Below are positions 1 to 9,041 of a stretch of DNA of 64,000 nt, one piece after another. The notes under the pieces were generated by a model. That model was not told the DNA's origin. It ran no database searches and worked only from the letters and a program-made list of their open reading frames with translations. The translations under genes and the position numbers were made by a program. The number at the start of each line of letters is the position of its first letter. Position 1 is the stretch's first letter. This stretch comes from Allocoprococcus comes. Lineage in GTDB: Bacteria; Bacillota; Clostridia; Lachnospirales; Lachnospiraceae. The stretch is taken from NCBI RefSeq assembly GCF_013300725.1, contig NZ_JAAIMM010000014.1, positions 1-64,000 of the forward strand. The letters run 5' to 3'.

Positions 1-59
1 GGTATTGTACCAAAGGGAATCGGGGAATAACAGATACGGATGATTACCTACTTACCAAT

Positions 60-140
60 GGAGATGAGACTCAGAAATCATGGAAGCCTTTGCTGAACAT
101 GATTTCCGCTCTAAGAGGCTCATCGGAATGGTTTGCACAA
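60..140. ncRNA. Structured repeat element, copy A
   Basis: A 9-bp perfect stem (74-82 with 98-106) closes a loop whose sequence GAAGCC-TTTGCTGA is nearly the same as in copy B (17900-18034). It sits inside a GATGAG/CTCATC stem (63-68 with 119-124), followed by the shared CGGAATG and TGCACAA blocks. The inner stem differs from copy B at several positions but stays fully paired, which is compensatory change. The long outer stem of copy B is not evident here. I do not recognise the RNA family, and the transcribed strand is unknown. It could also be a mobile palindromic repeat. Confidence 0.5.
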
Positions 141-189
141 TGGAATTGGAGGACTTTCTTTTGTAAAATCGACCACACAACCTTTATTT

Positions 190-230
190 AAAAAAACAGT
201 GAACTCTCCTTCCGGAAAATCCACTGTTTT
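190..230 (-). terminator. Intrinsic terminator after aminotransferase gene
   Basis: On the minus strand an AACAGTG/CACTGTT stem with a roughly 20-base loop is followed by a run of seven T residues. It begins about 10 bases after the stop codon of the aminotransferase gene. Confidence 0.8.
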
Positions 231-240
231 CTCACATATA

Positions 241-1545
241 TTAAGCTTCTTCAACTTCTACTTTTTCGCCAAGAATTTTATCAATACTTACCAGTTTTAC
301 GCTGAGCACGAATACCTGTGCTGCGACTTCCAGTTCTTCTGGTGTCGGGAAAGACGGTGCAATTCGGATATTGCTGTCTTTTGGATCCTTTCCGTATGGG
401 AAAGTTGCTCCCGCTTTTGTCATGATCAGTCCGGCTTCTTTTGCTTTTGCTACGATTGCTTTGGCACATCCTTCCAACGCATCGAAGGAAATGAAGTATC
501 CTCCACGCGGTGCCATCCAGGAACCAATCTCAAGTCCGCCAAGCTCACCTTCCAGTACACTTAATACGGTGTCAAATTTCGGTCTTAAGATATCTGCATG
601 TTTCTTCATATGCTGAACCATTCCGTGAATATCACCGAAGAAACGCGCATGTCTGAGCTGGTTTAATTTATCATGTCCAATGGTCTGTACGGACATCATC
701 TTGCGGATTTCCGCAAGGTTTTCATCCGATGCTGCAATCGCTGCAATACCAGAACCTGGGAAACTGATCTTGGAAGTAGAACCGAATTTGTAAACCATGT
801 TCGGATGCCCCTCTTTTTTACATTCCATCAAGATCTCGATCAGATAATCCTGTTTATCCTCATACAAATGATGGATTCCATAAGCATTATCCCAGAAAAT
901 ACGGAAATCTTCTGCCGCCGGATTTAATTTGGCGAAACGATGTACTGTCTCATCAGAATAGGTAACTCCCTGTGGATTTGAGTACTTCGGTACACACCAG
1001 ATACCTTTTACAGCCGGATCATTCTCCACATACTGCTCTACCAGATCCATATCCGGTCCATCCGATGTCATCGGAATGTTGATCATCTCAATTCCAAAAT
1101 GTTCGGTGATTGCAAAATGTCTGTCATATCCAGGTACCGGGCAGAGGAATTTTACCTTGTCAAGCTTTGCCCAAGGGGTGCTTCCCATGATACCATGTGT
1201 CATCGCTCTTGCAACAGTATCATACATTACGTTCAGGCTGGAGTTACCAAAGATGATAATATTGTCCTTCGGTACTTCCATCATATCAGAAAGAAGCTGT
1301 TTTGCTTCTTTGATTCCGTCGATCACTCCATAGTTACGGCAATCTACTCCTTCTTCGCAGACAAGATCCGATGTGCTCTTAAGTACATCCATCATCCCCA
1401 TAGAAAGGTCAAGCTGTGCTTTGGACGGTTTACCTCTGGACATATCCAGTTTCAGACCTTTTCCTTTAACATCTTCAAATTCTTTTTCCAGTCTGCTCTT
1501 TAATTCAAGCAGTTCTTCTCTACTCATATCTTTATATGCAGTCAT
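241..1545 (-). CDS. PLP-dependent aminotransferase, class I-like (PF12897 type)
   Basis: A 434-residue fold-type I PLP aminotransferase resembling the bacterial aspartate aminotransferase-like family PF12897. Visible landmarks are the cofactor-binding GNSSLNVMYD segment near residue 100, the asparagine/aspartate stretch KYSNPQG and IFWDNAYG, and the PLP-lysine motif STSKISFPGSG near residue 260. It probably moves an amino group between an acidic amino acid and a 2-oxo acid in the cytosol; the substrate is not readable from sequence. The start is preceded by GGGAGG at a suitable distance. It is monocistronic, with its own promoter (1672-1700) and terminator (190-230). Confidence 0.85.
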   Translation of the reverse strand: MTAYKDMSREELLELKSRLEKEFEDVKGKGLKLDMSRGKPSKAQLDLSMGMMDVLKSTSDLVCEEGVDCRNYGVIDGIKEAKQLLSDMMEVPKDNIIIFGNSSLNVMYDTVARAMTHGIMGSTPWAKLDKVKFLCPVPGYDRHFAITEHFGIEMINIPMTSDGPDMDLVEQYVENDPAVKGIWCVPKYSNPQGVTYSDETVHRFAKLNPAAEDFRIFWDNAYGIHHLYEDKQDYLIEILMECKKEGHPNMVYKFGSTSKISFPGSGIAAIAASDENLAEIRKMMSVQTIGHDKLNQLRHARFFGDIHGMVQHMKKHADILRPKFDTVLSVLEGELGGLEIGSWMAPRGGYFISFDALEGCAKAIVAKAKEAGLIMTKAGATFPYGKDPKDSNIRIAPSFPTPEELEVAAQVFVLSVKLVSIDKILGEKVEVEEA

Positions 1546-1671
1546 CTTGAAAACCTCCCATAATCATCACTAACCATTGTGTGTTTCCTGCCGTACTTTA
1601 TACTTCCGAAATCTGCTATCTGCAGTTTCTTTCAGCTGTTTTGACAACATCAAAACTCACTACAAGTAGTA

Positions 1672-1700
1672 AGTATATAGGAAAAATGATTTTTCGTCAA
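1672..1700 (-). promoter_or_regulatory. Sigma-A type promoter of the aminotransferase gene
   Basis: On the minus strand, TTGACG (1695-1700) and TATACT (1672-1677) are separated by 17 bases. The interval 1546-1924 otherwise holds only the leader of this gene, AT-rich sequence and the gpmI terminator; I see no further gene there. Confidence 0.7.
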
Positions 1701-1878
1701 CCAATTCTTGCATATAAATATGACATATCGTGATTTTTGTTGATTTAAATGTGATTTTTTGAATTTTTGCTTTTCATTTCATGCATTTTTTCATTTTAAC
1801 GCTTTTCAAAAAAACTGGAACAGATTTATATGCAGCATATTTTCCTTTTCTCCTGCGGTATGTTTTGCTCTTCTGACA

Positions 1879-1913
1879 ACAAAACACCCGGAACCATTTC
1901 CATGATTCCGGGC
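1879..1913 (-). terminator. Intrinsic terminator after gpmI
   Basis: A CCCGGAA/TTCCGGG stem with a short loop is followed on the minus strand by TGTTTTGTT, just beyond the gpmI stop codon. It closes the pgk-tpiA-gpmI end of the glycolytic cluster. Confidence 0.8.
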
Positions 1914-1924
1914 AAATATATTTA

Positions 1925-3463
1925 CTATTTTACTAATAATGATTTTCCAGTCATATCTGCCGGCTGCTGCATTCCCATCAGCTCGATCAGTGTCGGAGCG
2001 ATATCTGCAAGGCATCCGCCTTCGCGAAGCTTGTACGCCGGATCCGCATTTACAAGGATAAACGGAACAGGATTGGTTGTATGAGCGGTAAATGGTTCTC
2101 CTGTCTCTTCATCGATCAGCTGTTCTGCATTTCCGTGGTCAGCACAGATAAACATCTGTCCGCCTACTTCCTTCACTGCATCAACTGCTTTTCCTACACA
2201 TTCGTCAACTGCTTCGATTGCTTTGATCACAGCGGCTTCTACACCGGTATGACCAACCATATCCGGGTTAGCAAAGTTGATTACGATCACATCGTACTTA
2301 TCAGCCTTGATTGCATCCACAAGCTTGTCACATACTTCATATGCGCTCATTTCCGGCTTCAAGTCGTAAGTTGCAACCTTTGGAGATTTGACAAGGATTC
2401 TGTCCTCGCCCTTGTTCGGTTCTTCTACTCCGCCGTTGAAGAAAAACGTAACATGTGCATATTTTTCTGTCTCAGCAATTCTTGCCTGTGTCATGTTGTT
2501 TGCTGCAAGGAATTCGCCAAAGGTATTGGTAATACCTTCTTTTACAAATGCAACGGTCTTGTTCGGGATTGTCTCATCATACTCTGTAAAGCATACATAA
2601 GTCGTCTTGATCCGTTCTCCTCTGTCAAATCCGTCAAAGTCATCTGCACAAAAGGTTCTGGTGATTTCTCTTGCACGGTCCGGGCGGAAATTGAAGAAGA
2701 TCACAGAATCTCCGTCTTTTACAGTTGCTACCGGTGCACCGTCTTTTGTTACTACAAATGGTACTACGAATTCGTCAGTTACTTCTTTGTCGTAAGAAGC
2801 CTGGATTCCTTCTGTTGCTGATGCTGCTGTGTCACCTTCGCCGCGTGTAAGTGCTGCGTATGCCTTTTCTACACGGTCCCAGCGGTTGTCACGGTCCATT
2901 GCATAGTAACGTCCGGAAACACTTGCAACTTCACCTACACCGATTTCTTTCATCTTTGCTTCTAACTGTTCAACATATTCTTTTCCAGATGCCGGAGGTG
3001 TATCACGTCCGTCAAGAAAGCAATGAACATATACTTTGTCCAGCCCCTGTCTCTTTGCAAGTTCCAAAATTCCATAAATATGTGTAATGTGGCTGTGTAC
3101 ACCACCATCAGATACCAGTCCCATCAGATGAAGAGCTGTACCGTTCTTCTTCGCATTTTCACAGGCAGCAAGAAGTGCCTTATTTTCAAAGAAATCACCA
3201 TCATCGATTGCTTTTGTGATCTTGGTGAGCTCCTGGTAAATGATACGTCCTGCGCCCATATTCATATGACCTACTTCTGAGTTACCCATCTGTCCGTCCG
3301 GAAGTCCTACAGCAAGTCCGCTTGCATTTCCTTTTACAAATGGATATTCAGCCATTAATTTATCCATAACCGGTGTGTTTGCCTCTGCAATACCGTTGCC
3401 TTTCTTTTCATCTCTCAGACCGTAACCGTCTAAGATCATCAAAACTGTTGGTTTTTTACTCAT
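1925..3463 (-). CDS. gpmI: 2,3-bisphosphoglycerate-independent phosphoglycerate mutase
   Basis: Interconverts 3- and 2-phosphoglycerate in glycolysis, using two Mn ions and a serine phospho-intermediate; cytosolic. The protein has the alkaline-phosphatase superfamily start VLMILDGYG, the catalytic-serine block GNSEVGHMNMG near residue 65, the insertion domain with HCFLDGRDTPP, and the C-terminal metal motif ADHGN. The 512-residue length fits the family. I start at the second in-frame ATG (3463) because GGAG lies about 9 bases upstream; the earlier ATG at 3481 overlaps that site. It follows tpiA after a terminator and has its own likely promoter (3519-3547). Confidence 0.95.
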   Translation of the reverse strand: MSKKPTVLMILDGYGLRDEKKGNGIAEANTPVMDKLMAEYPFVKGNASGLAVGLPDGQMGNSEVGHMNMGAGRIIYQELTKITKAIDDGDFFENKALLAACENAKKNGTALHLMGLVSDGGVHSHITHIYGILELAKRQGLDKVYVHCFLDGRDTPPASGKEYVEQLEAKMKEIGVGEVASVSGRYYAMDRDNRWDRVEKAYAALTRGEGDTAASATEGIQASYDKEVTDEFVVPFVVTKDGAPVATVKDGDSVIFFNFRPDRAREITRTFCADDFDGFDRGERIKTTYVCFTEYDETIPNKTVAFVKEGITNTFGEFLAANNMTQARIAETEKYAHVTFFFNGGVEEPNKGEDRILVKSPKVATYDLKPEMSAYEVCDKLVDAIKADKYDVIVINFANPDMVGHTGVEAAVIKAIEAVDECVGKAVDAVKEVGGQMFICADHGNAEQLIDEETGEPFTAHTTNPVPFILVNADPAYKLREGGCLADIAPTLIELMGMQQPADMTGKSLLVK

Positions 3464-3518
3464 CGTCTTACACTCCTTCATTTTGTCTTAAAGCGTTTGA
3501 TTTCTCTTTCAGTTAAAT

Positions 3519-3547
3519 ATTGTACATGATTTTATGTATGCTTGCAA
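3519..3547 (-). promoter_or_regulatory. Candidate promoter of gpmI
   Basis: On the minus strand, TTGCAA (3542-3547) and TACAAT (3519-3524) are separated by 17 bases, downstream of the tpiA terminator. This would let gpmI be transcribed apart from pgk-tpiA. Confidence 0.55.
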
Positions 3548-3572
3548 GCACTTGTTAAAACTTTGACAGCTG

Positions 3573-3597
3573 AAAAACGCAGGCATTTCTGCCTGCG
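3573..3597 (-). terminator. Intrinsic terminator after tpiA
   Basis: A perfect CGCAGGC/GCCTGCG stem with a six-base loop is followed by TTTTTC on the minus strand, about 15 bases beyond the tpiA stop codon. Confidence 0.9.
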
Positions 3598-3612
3598 CCT
3601 TGGTATAATTAA

Positions 3613-4362
3613 CTATTTCCAGTTTACGATCTTGCCAAAATCTGGTTTTAAAGAAGCACCACCTACAAGTCCGCCATCAATATCCGGCTGTGCGAATAAT
3701 TCCGGTGCTGTAGCTGCATTTACAGATCCACCGTACTGAATACGGATTGCTTCTGCTGTAGCTTCATCATAAACTTCAGCGATGCATTCACGGATTGCTT
3801 TACAAACTTCCTGTGCCTGCTCTGTTGTAGCTGTCTTTCCAGTTCCGATTGCCCAGATTGGCTCATAAGCGATGACTGCTGTCTTAGCCTGATCTGCTGT
3901 TACGTTCTGGAATCCAACTTTAACCTGCTGACGGATGAAGTCCATTGTCACACCCTGTTCACGCTGTTCAAGAGTTTCTCCACAGCACATGATCGGTGTA
4001 AGTCCGTGTTCAAATGCTTTCAGCATCTTTTTGTTCACAGTCTCGTTTGTCTCTGCGAAGTATTCTCTTCTTTCAGAGTGTCCGAGAACAACATATTTAA
4101 CACCGGCATCGGTAAGCATGTTCGGAGAGATTTCTCCTGTGTATGCACCTTTTTCTTCAAAGTACATATTCTCTGCTCCAACCTGGATGTTGCTTCCTTT
4201 TGCAGCTTCTACAACCGGAATGATATCGATTGCCGGTACGCAGAATACCACGTCAGCCTCTTCTGTCACAACCAGAGGTTTGAGTGTATTCACAAGCTCT
4301 ACAGCCTCTGAAGGTGTCATATTCATTTTCCAGTTACCCGCAATAATTTTCTTTCTTGCCAT
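3613..4362 (-). CDS. tpiA: Triosephosphate isomerase
   Basis: Interconverts dihydroxyacetone phosphate and glyceraldehyde 3-phosphate; cytosolic TIM barrel. The 249-residue protein shows the N-terminal active-site GNWKMN, the catalytic histidine in LGHSERR near residue 95, the catalytic glutamate in [13 protein letters not shown] near residue 165, and the phosphate-binding YGGSV and GGLVGGASL loops. Length is typical. An AGGGAG-type site precedes the ATG. It lies between pgk and gpmI, and a nested-hairpin repeat (4394-4477) fills the gap to pgk. Confidence 0.97.
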   Translation of the reverse strand: MARKKIIAGNWKMNMTPSEAVELVNTLKPLVVTEEADVVFCVPAIDIIPVVEAAKGSNIQVGAENMYFEEKGAYTGEISPNMLTDAGVKYVVLGHSERREYFAETNETVNKKMLKAFEHGLTPIMCCGETLEQREQGVTMDFIRQQVKVGFQNVTADQAKTAVIAYEPIWAIGTGKTATTEQAQEVCKAIRECIAEVYDEATAEAIRIQYGGSVNAATAPELFAQPDIDGGLVGGASLKPDFGKIVNWK

Positions 4363-4393
4363 TGCAATAATCTCCCTTATCTTGATAATGAAT

Positions 4394-4477
4394 GTTCACC
4401 TTACTAGGCTCGAAAACACCTCGCCAAGTGCGGTGAACTAAGTAAACGCTAAGCTCAAGCCGCGCTTGCGCTTACTT
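4394..4477. repeat. Nested hairpins between pgk and tpiA
   Basis: Two adjacent structures: GTTCACC/GGTGAAC (4394-4400 with 4432-4438), then AAGTAA/TTACTT (4440-4445 with 4472-4477) enclosing CAAGC/GCTTG (4456-4460 with 4464-4468). There is no T-run, so it is unlikely to be a simple terminator. It may tune the expression ratio of pgk and tpiA, or be a palindromic repeat; a loosely similar style occurs at 13861-13945 and 52883-52947. Confidence 0.5.
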
Positions 4478-4489
4478 TCACTAAGCTTT

Positions 4490-5683
4490 TTACTTATCGT
4501 TAGCAGCTGCTACACCTGGCAGTTCCTTACCTTCAAGGAATTCAAGAGAAGCTCCACCACCTGTAGAGATGTGAGTCATCTTGTCACCGTATCCGAGCTG
4601 GTTAACTGCTGCTGCCGAATCACCACCACCGATGATTGTTACCGCATCTGTCTCAGCAAGTGCTTTTGCGACTTCTTCTGTTCCTTTTGCAAAGTTCGGC
4701 ATCTCGAATGCACCCATAGGTCCGTTCCATACTACTGTCTTTGCATCTTTTACAGCGTCAGTATAGATCTTGATCGTCTCTGGTCCGATGTCAAGTCCTT
4801 CCCATCCTTCCGGAATTTCACCAGTTTTAACAACTTTGATATTTGCATCATTTGAGAAATCATCTGCAATTACGTTGTCTACCGGAAGAAGAAGTTTTAC
4901 GCCTTTGTCTTTAGCTTTCTGAATCATGTTCAGTGCATATTCACAGTAATCTTCTTCAAGAAGAGATTTTCCAACTGTTCCGCCCTGTGCTTTGCTGAAT
5001 GTATAAGACATACCTCCACCAATGATCAGAGTGTCTACTTTATCGATCAGGTTTTCGATTACAGAAATCTTGCTTGAAACTTTAGCTCCACCAAGGATTG
5101 CCACAAACGGTCTTTTCGGATTGTTTACTGCATTTCCAAGGAAGTCGATTTCTTTCTGCATAAGATATCCTACAACTGCTGTGTCAACATATTTGGTAAC
5201 ACCAACGTTAGAGCAGTGTGCACGATGAGCTGTTCCGAATGCATCGTTTACGAATACATCGCAAAGAGAAGCGAGTTCTTTAGAGAATTCATCTCCGTTC
5301 TTTGTTTCTTCTGCTCTGTAACGTGTATTTTCAAGAAGGATTACCTCTCCGTCTTTCATAGCTTCAACTGCTGCTTTTGCATTTGGTCCTACTACTTCAG
5401 GATCTGCTGCGAATTTTACTTCCTGTCCGAGAAGTTCTGAAAGTCTTACTGCAACCGGTGCAAGAGAAAGTTCCGGTTTCGGTTCTCCCTTCGGTTTACC
5501 AAGATGTGAGCAGAGGATTACTTTTCCTCCGTCAGCGATCAGTTTCTTGATTGTAGGAAGTGCTGCAACAAGACGGTTCTCGTCTGTGATCTTTCCGTCG
5601 ATCAGCGGTACGTTAAAATCGCATCTTACAAGGACTTTTTTCCCTTTTACATTGATATCATCTACAGATTTTTTGTTAAGCAT
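4490..5683 (-). CDS. pgk: Phosphoglycerate kinase
   Basis: Transfers the acyl phosphate of 1,3-bisphosphoglycerate to ADP in glycolysis; cytosolic. The 397-residue two-domain protein begins with the substrate-binding signature [11 protein letters not shown], and has SHLGKP near residue 60, the hinge and nucleotide region [12 protein letters not shown] near 200, WNGPMGAFE near 320 and the C-terminal GGGDS phosphate loop. Length is standard. A GGAGG site precedes the ATG. It follows gap across a 190-base interval holding the gap terminator and a large inverted repeat, and is probably co-transcribed with tpiA. Confidence 0.97.
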   Translation of the reverse strand: MLNKKSVDDINVKGKKVLVRCDFNVPLIDGKITDENRLVAALPTIKKLIADGGKVILCSHLGKPKGEPKPELSLAPVAVRLSELLGQEVKFAADPEVVGPNAKAAVEAMKDGEVILLENTRYRAEETKNGDEFSKELASLCDVFVNDAFGTAHRAHCSNVGVTKYVDTAVVGYLMQKEIDFLGNAVNNPKRPFVAILGGAKVSSKISVIENLIDKVDTLIIGGGMSYTFSKAQGGTVGKSLLEEDYCEYALNMIQKAKDKGVKLLLPVDNVIADDFSNDANIKVVKTGEIPEGWEGLDIGPETIKIYTDAVKDAKTVVWNGPMGAFEMPNFAKGTEEVAKALAETDAVTIIGGGDSAAAVNQLGYGDKMTHISTGGGASLEFLEGKELPGVAAANDK

Positions 5684-5737
5684 AATCCTGCCTCCTGTTT
5701 ACATTTCATTTAAAAGAATGTGTTCTGGCACATCGTG

Positions 5738-5784
5738 CCTTTTATATTGCCTAGAAAGCAAAATCTCCTGTGCAATATAAAAGG
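5738..5784. repeat. 13-bp perfect inverted repeat between gap and pgk
   Basis: CCTTTTATATTGC (5738-5750) is the exact reverse complement of 5772-5784, with a 21-base loop. The right arm coincides with the T-tract of the gap terminator (5776-5808), so the two structures compete for the same bases. Confidence 0.65.
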
Positions 5785-5808
5785 ATCCGGTCCCTGAAGA
5801 CCGGACCC
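5776..5808 (-). terminator. Intrinsic terminator after gap
   Basis: On the minus strand a GC-rich stem (GGTCCGGTC with GACCGGATCC, one mismatch) and a short loop are followed by TTTTATATT. It lies about 70 bases beyond the gap stop codon and would uncouple gap from pgk unless read-through is controlled. Confidence 0.8.
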
Positions 5809-5876
5809 TTGATTGAGCCTATCTCTGGAATACTCCAGTAAGAATCAATTCACTCTGTCCAAGCAAACGCTGCGGA

Positions 5877-6890
5877 TTAAAGTAATGTTCCGAAGTGTTT
5901 GATTGTTCTTACCATCTGGCTTGTGTAAGAGTTTTCATTGTCATACCAAGAAACAACCTGTACTTCTGTTGTTCCGTTATCAAGCGGAAGTACCATTGTC
6001 TGAGTAGAATCGAAAAGAGAACCAAATCTCATTCCTACGATATCGCTAGAAACGATCTGATCTTCATTGTATCCGAATGATTCGTTAGAAGCTGCTTTCA
6101 TAGCTGCGTTGATCTGTTCTACAGTAACTTCACCTTCAACTACTGCTGTAAGGATTGTTGTAGATCCTGTAGGGGTTGGAACACGCTGTGCAGATCCGAT
6201 AAGTTTTCCGTTAAGCTCCGGAATAACAAGTCCAATTGCTTTTGCTGCTCCTGTGCTGTTAGGAACGATATTTACTGCTGCTGCACGAGATCTTCTAAGA
6301 TCACCTTTTCTCTGTGGTCCGTCAAGAGTCATCTGATCACCTGTGTAAGCATGGATTGTACACATGATACCAGATTTGATCGGAGCAAGGTCGTTAAGAG
6401 CCTTAGCCATCGGTGCAAGACAGTTTGTTGTACAAGAAGCTGCAGAGATGATTGCATCATCTTTTGTAAGCTGTGTATGGTTTACATTGTAAACGATTGT
6501 AGGAAGGTCATTTCCTGCCGGTGCAGAAATGATAACGTGTTTAGCACCTGCATCGATATGTGCCTGAGCTTTTGCTTTAGATGTGTAGAATCCTGTACAT
6601 TCAAGAACTACATCTACTCCGATTTCTCCCCATGGAAGTTCAGCTGCATTAGCTTTAGCGTAGATTTTGATTTCTTTTCCGTCTACTGTGATGGAGTCTT
6701 CTCCAGCAGATACTTTATCAGCTAATTCATATTTTCCCTGTGTTGAATCATATTTTAATAAGTGAGCCAGCATCTTAGGAGATGTAAGGTCGTTGATTGC
6801 TACGATCTCAAATCCCTCTGCTCCAAACATCTGTCTGAATGCAAGACGTCCAATACGTCCAAATCCATTGATTGCTACTTTTACTGCCAT
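5877..6890 (-). CDS. gap: Glyceraldehyde-3-phosphate dehydrogenase, type I
   Basis: Oxidises glyceraldehyde 3-phosphate with NAD+ and phosphate to 1,3-bisphosphoglycerate; cytosolic. The 337-residue protein has the Rossmann [12 protein letters not shown] at the N-terminus, the catalytic cysteine in [13 protein letters not shown] near residue 153, the phosphate-binding HAYTGDQ and [12 protein letters not shown], and the C-terminal [15 protein letters not shown]. Length is typical. An AGGAGG site lies 7 bases before the ATG. It has a strong promoter (6989-7017), a palindromic 5' leader (6946-6979) and its own terminator, so expression is probably set separately from pgk. Confidence 0.97.
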   Translation of the reverse strand: MAVKVAINGFGRIGRLAFRQMFGAEGFEIVAINDLTSPKMLAHLLKYDSTQGKYELADKVSAGEDSITVDGKEIKIYAKANAAELPWGEIGVDVVLECTGFYTSKAKAQAHIDAGAKHVIISAPAGNDLPTIVYNVNHTQLTKDDAIISAASCTTNCLAPMAKALNDLAPIKSGIMCTIHAYTGDQMTLDGPQRKGDLRRSRAAAVNIVPNSTGAAKAIGLVIPELNGKLIGSAQRVPTPTGSTTILTAVVEGEVTVEQINAAMKAASNESFGYNEDQIVSSDIVGMRFGSLFDSTQTMVLPLDNGTTEVQVVSWYDNENSYTSQMVRTIKHFGTLL

Positions 6891-6945
6891 GATTTAGTCC
6901 TCCTAAAGATAAATTGTATTACTGTATATAACAGTTACATTTTTC

Positions 6946-6979
6946 TTGATAAATCTTATCATTGTTTAAGATTTATCAA
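6946..6979 (-). promoter_or_regulatory. Perfect 13-bp palindrome in the gap 5' leader
   Basis: TTGATAAATCTTA (6946-6958) pairs exactly with 6967-6979 around an eight-base loop. It sits just downstream of the -10 box of the gap promoter, so it would be the start of the transcript or an operator at the start site. A smaller ACTGT/ACAGT palindrome lies a few bases further downstream. Confidence 0.6.
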
Positions 6980-6988
6980 CTGTAATTT

Positions 6989-7017
6989 ATTGTACTAAAT
7001 TCAGAACAAAAATTCAA
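6989..7017 (-). promoter_or_regulatory. Promoter of gap
   Basis: On the minus strand, TTGAAT (7012-7017) and TACAAT (6989-6994) are separated by exactly 17 bases, followed at once by the 6946-6979 palindrome. Confidence 0.7.
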
Positions 7018-7027
7018 TCCCCTTTTT

Positions 7028-7831
7028 TCACTTTATTTTCCTGAAAACCGGGGTCCTTTTTATGAATTCTGCATAATATTTAAAACCACATGCTTCGAGA
7101 ATATTGTCAACTATGTTAAAATCATACCCTACATGCTCTGGTTTATGTGCATCTGCGCCGACGGTGACGATCTCTCCACCCAGCTCTTTGTATCTTTTTA
7201 ACACATCCGGATGCGGATGTGCAAAAGGAAGGCCATACTTCAGTCCTGCCGTATTGACTTCCAGCCCTTTCCCGTGTTCAATAAGATACCGCAGGATTTC
7301 ATCTATTTCATCCGCAAATCTGCTGTAAGAATATTCCCGTTCCCGGTGTTTTCCATAGCGTACCACATAATCCAGATGTCCGAGAACATCAAAATCCGCT
7401 ACAGCCCTGATATCGGCTATTGTCTCCCGAAGTGCCATCCGGTAGGCCTCTTCATCCGAAATCCCCTCAAAGAACTCAGGATAATAAGGATCCTTCCCGC
7501 CAACCACATGCATGGATCCGATCACAAAGTCATACGGATTTGCCGTGGTAAATGCTTTTGCTTTCTTCGCAAGGTGCGGCTGAAGTCCAAACTCTACACC
7601 GATCCGAATATCCAGTTTCTCCTCATACTTTTCCTTCAGTGCTCCAAGCTCTTTAAAATAGGTTTCCGGATCAAACACAAATTCAATATCATCACAAAAA
7701 TAATCAATGTCTTCATGATCCGTAAAACAGATTGCTTCCAGTCCTTTATCGATTGCTGCAAGAATCATATCTTCCGGTTTTGCCTCTGAATCTCCGGAAA
7801 AATAAGTATGCATATGGCAGTCCGCTCTCAT
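7028..7831 (-). CDS. PHP-family phosphatase, histidinol-phosphatase (HisJ)-like
   Basis: The 267-residue PHP-domain protein resembles HisJ-type histidinol-phosphatase, which dephosphorylates histidinol phosphate in histidine synthesis. Metal ligands are visible in DCHMHTYFSGDS at the N-terminus, FTDHED near residue 40, IGVEFG near 80, GSMHVV near 105, LGHLDYV near 155 and GADAHKP near 230. I start at 7831 because GGAGGGG lies five bases upstream; an in-frame ATG 81 bases earlier lacks a good site and would add an unrelated tail. No other his gene is nearby, so a different phosphoester substrate is possible. The gene ends against the gap promoter. Confidence 0.8.
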   Translation of the reverse strand: MRADCHMHTYFSGDSEAKPEDMILAAIDKGLEAICFTDHEDIDYFCDDIEFVFDPETYFKELGALKEKYEEKLDIRIGVEFGLQPHLAKKAKAFTTANPYDFVIGSMHVVGGKDPYYPEFFEGISDEEAYRMALRETIADIRAVADFDVLGHLDYVVRYGKHREREYSYSRFADEIDEILRYLIEHGKGLEVNTAGLKYGLPFAHPHPDVLKRYKELGGEIVTVGADAHKPEHVGYDFNIVDNILEACGFKYYAEFIKRTPVFRKIK

Positions 7832-7917
7832 ATTTTCCCCTCCTTGCCATTCTTCATGTGTAAATCCCCGGCTTTCCTGCAAATCATTGGTTGGATCGCA
7901 GTCCGGTCCCAATATAC

Positions 7918-7955
7918 AAAAAACAGAACAATTCTGAGCTATCCCAGAATTGTTC
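7918..7955 (-). terminator. Terminator overlapping the 3' end of mnmA
   Basis: A perfect 11-bp stem GAACAATTCTG/CAGAATTGTTC is followed by TGTTTTTT on the minus strand. The mnmA stop codon (7939-7941) lies inside the eight-base loop, so the last codons of mnmA form one arm. Confidence 0.9.
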
Positions 7956-9018
7956 CGCCTCCAAGTACATAATCTCCATCATACAGTACCAGTGCCTGCC
8001 CCGGTGTAACCGCTCTCTGCGGTGTCTCAAAGATGCACTCTATCTCATCTTCTCCCGTTTTGCGGACTGTGCACCAGTCCCCTTTATGGTTATATCTGAT
8101 TTTAGCAAATACGCGCATCTCGCCTTCCAGGTCCTCTACTGTCATAAAGTTCAGCTTATTTGCACGGACCCGCGTCGTCATCAGATCTTCATTTGTCCCA
8201 ATCACAACTTCATTCGTATCCGGGCGGATCTCAAGCACGAATGCCTGATACCCGAGAGAAAGTCCAAGTCCTTTTCTCTGTCCGATTGTATAGTGGATGA
8301 TTCCTTTATGTCGTCCCAGGATTTTTCCGTCCGGTGTTACAAAATTACCTTCCGGGATTTTCTGGTTACTTTCTTCTTTAATAAAAGATGCATAATCGTC
8401 ATCGGATACAAAACAGATATCCTGACTGTCCGGTTTGTTCGCAATCTGCAATCCGATCTCTTTTGCGATCTCGCGAATCTGGTCTTTTTCGTATTCACCG
8501 ACAGGCATCAGCGTTCTTCTCAGCTGATCCTGGGTAAGATTATAAAGCGCATAGGTCTGGTCTTTTGACCAGGTTGCCGAATGCCGGATCGCATAGCGTC
8601 CGTTCGGCAACTGTTCTACTCTCGCATAGTGACCTGTTGCAATATAGTCTGCTCCGATCTCCATACTCCGCGTAAGAAGGGATTCCCATTTTACATAACG
8701 GTTACACGCAATGCACGGATTCGGTGTCCGACCATGCAGATATTCATCCACAAAATAATCGATTACCTTCTCCTGAAAATCCTTCTTGAAATTCATCACA
8801 TAATACGGAATGCCGATCTGTGCCGCAACTCTTCTGGCATCATCTACCGCACTGAGTCCACAGCATCCGCCGTTTTCTTCCTGTATTTTCGATTCTTCGT
8901 CCTGCCAGATCTGCATCGTAACACCAATCACATCATACCCCTGTTCTTTCAGAAGATATGCCGCTACCGATGAGTCGACACCACCCGACATCCCGACTAC
9001 CACTTTCTTTTTTGCCAT
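7939..9018 (-). CDS. mnmA: tRNA-specific 2-thiouridylase MnmA
   Basis: Thiolates C2 of the wobble uridine in tRNAs for Lys, Glu and Gln, using ATP and sulfur relayed from a cysteine desulfurase. The 359-residue protein has the PP-loop SGGVDSS at residues 10-16, the first catalytic cysteine in NPCIACNRYVKW near residue 100 and the second in SQDICFVSD near 198, plus the tRNA-contact segments TGHYAR and KDQTYAL. Length is standard. It lies 23 bases downstream of iscU in the iscR-iscS-iscU-mnmA cluster, which fits a direct sulfur supply from IscS. A terminator overlaps its 3' end. Confidence 0.95.
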   Translation of the reverse strand: MAKKKVVVGMSGGVDSSVAAYLLKEQGYDVIGVTMQIWQDEESKIQEENGGCCGLSAVDDARRVAAQIGIPYYVMNFKKDFQEKVIDYFVDEYLHGRTPNPCIACNRYVKWESLLTRSMEIGADYIATGHYARVEQLPNGRYAIRHSATWSKDQTYALYNLTQDQLRRTLMPVGEYEKDQIREIAKEIGLQIANKPDSQDICFVSDDDYASFIKEESNQKIPEGNFVTPDGKILGRHKGIIHYTIGQRKGLGLSLGYQAFVLEIRPDTNEVVIGTNEDLMTTRVRANKLNFMTVEDLEGEMRVFAKIRYNHKGDWCTVRKTGEDEIECIFETPQRAVTPGQALVLYDGDYVLGGGTILG

Positions 9019-9041
9019 TCTCTTTTCTCCCGCAGAAAATT

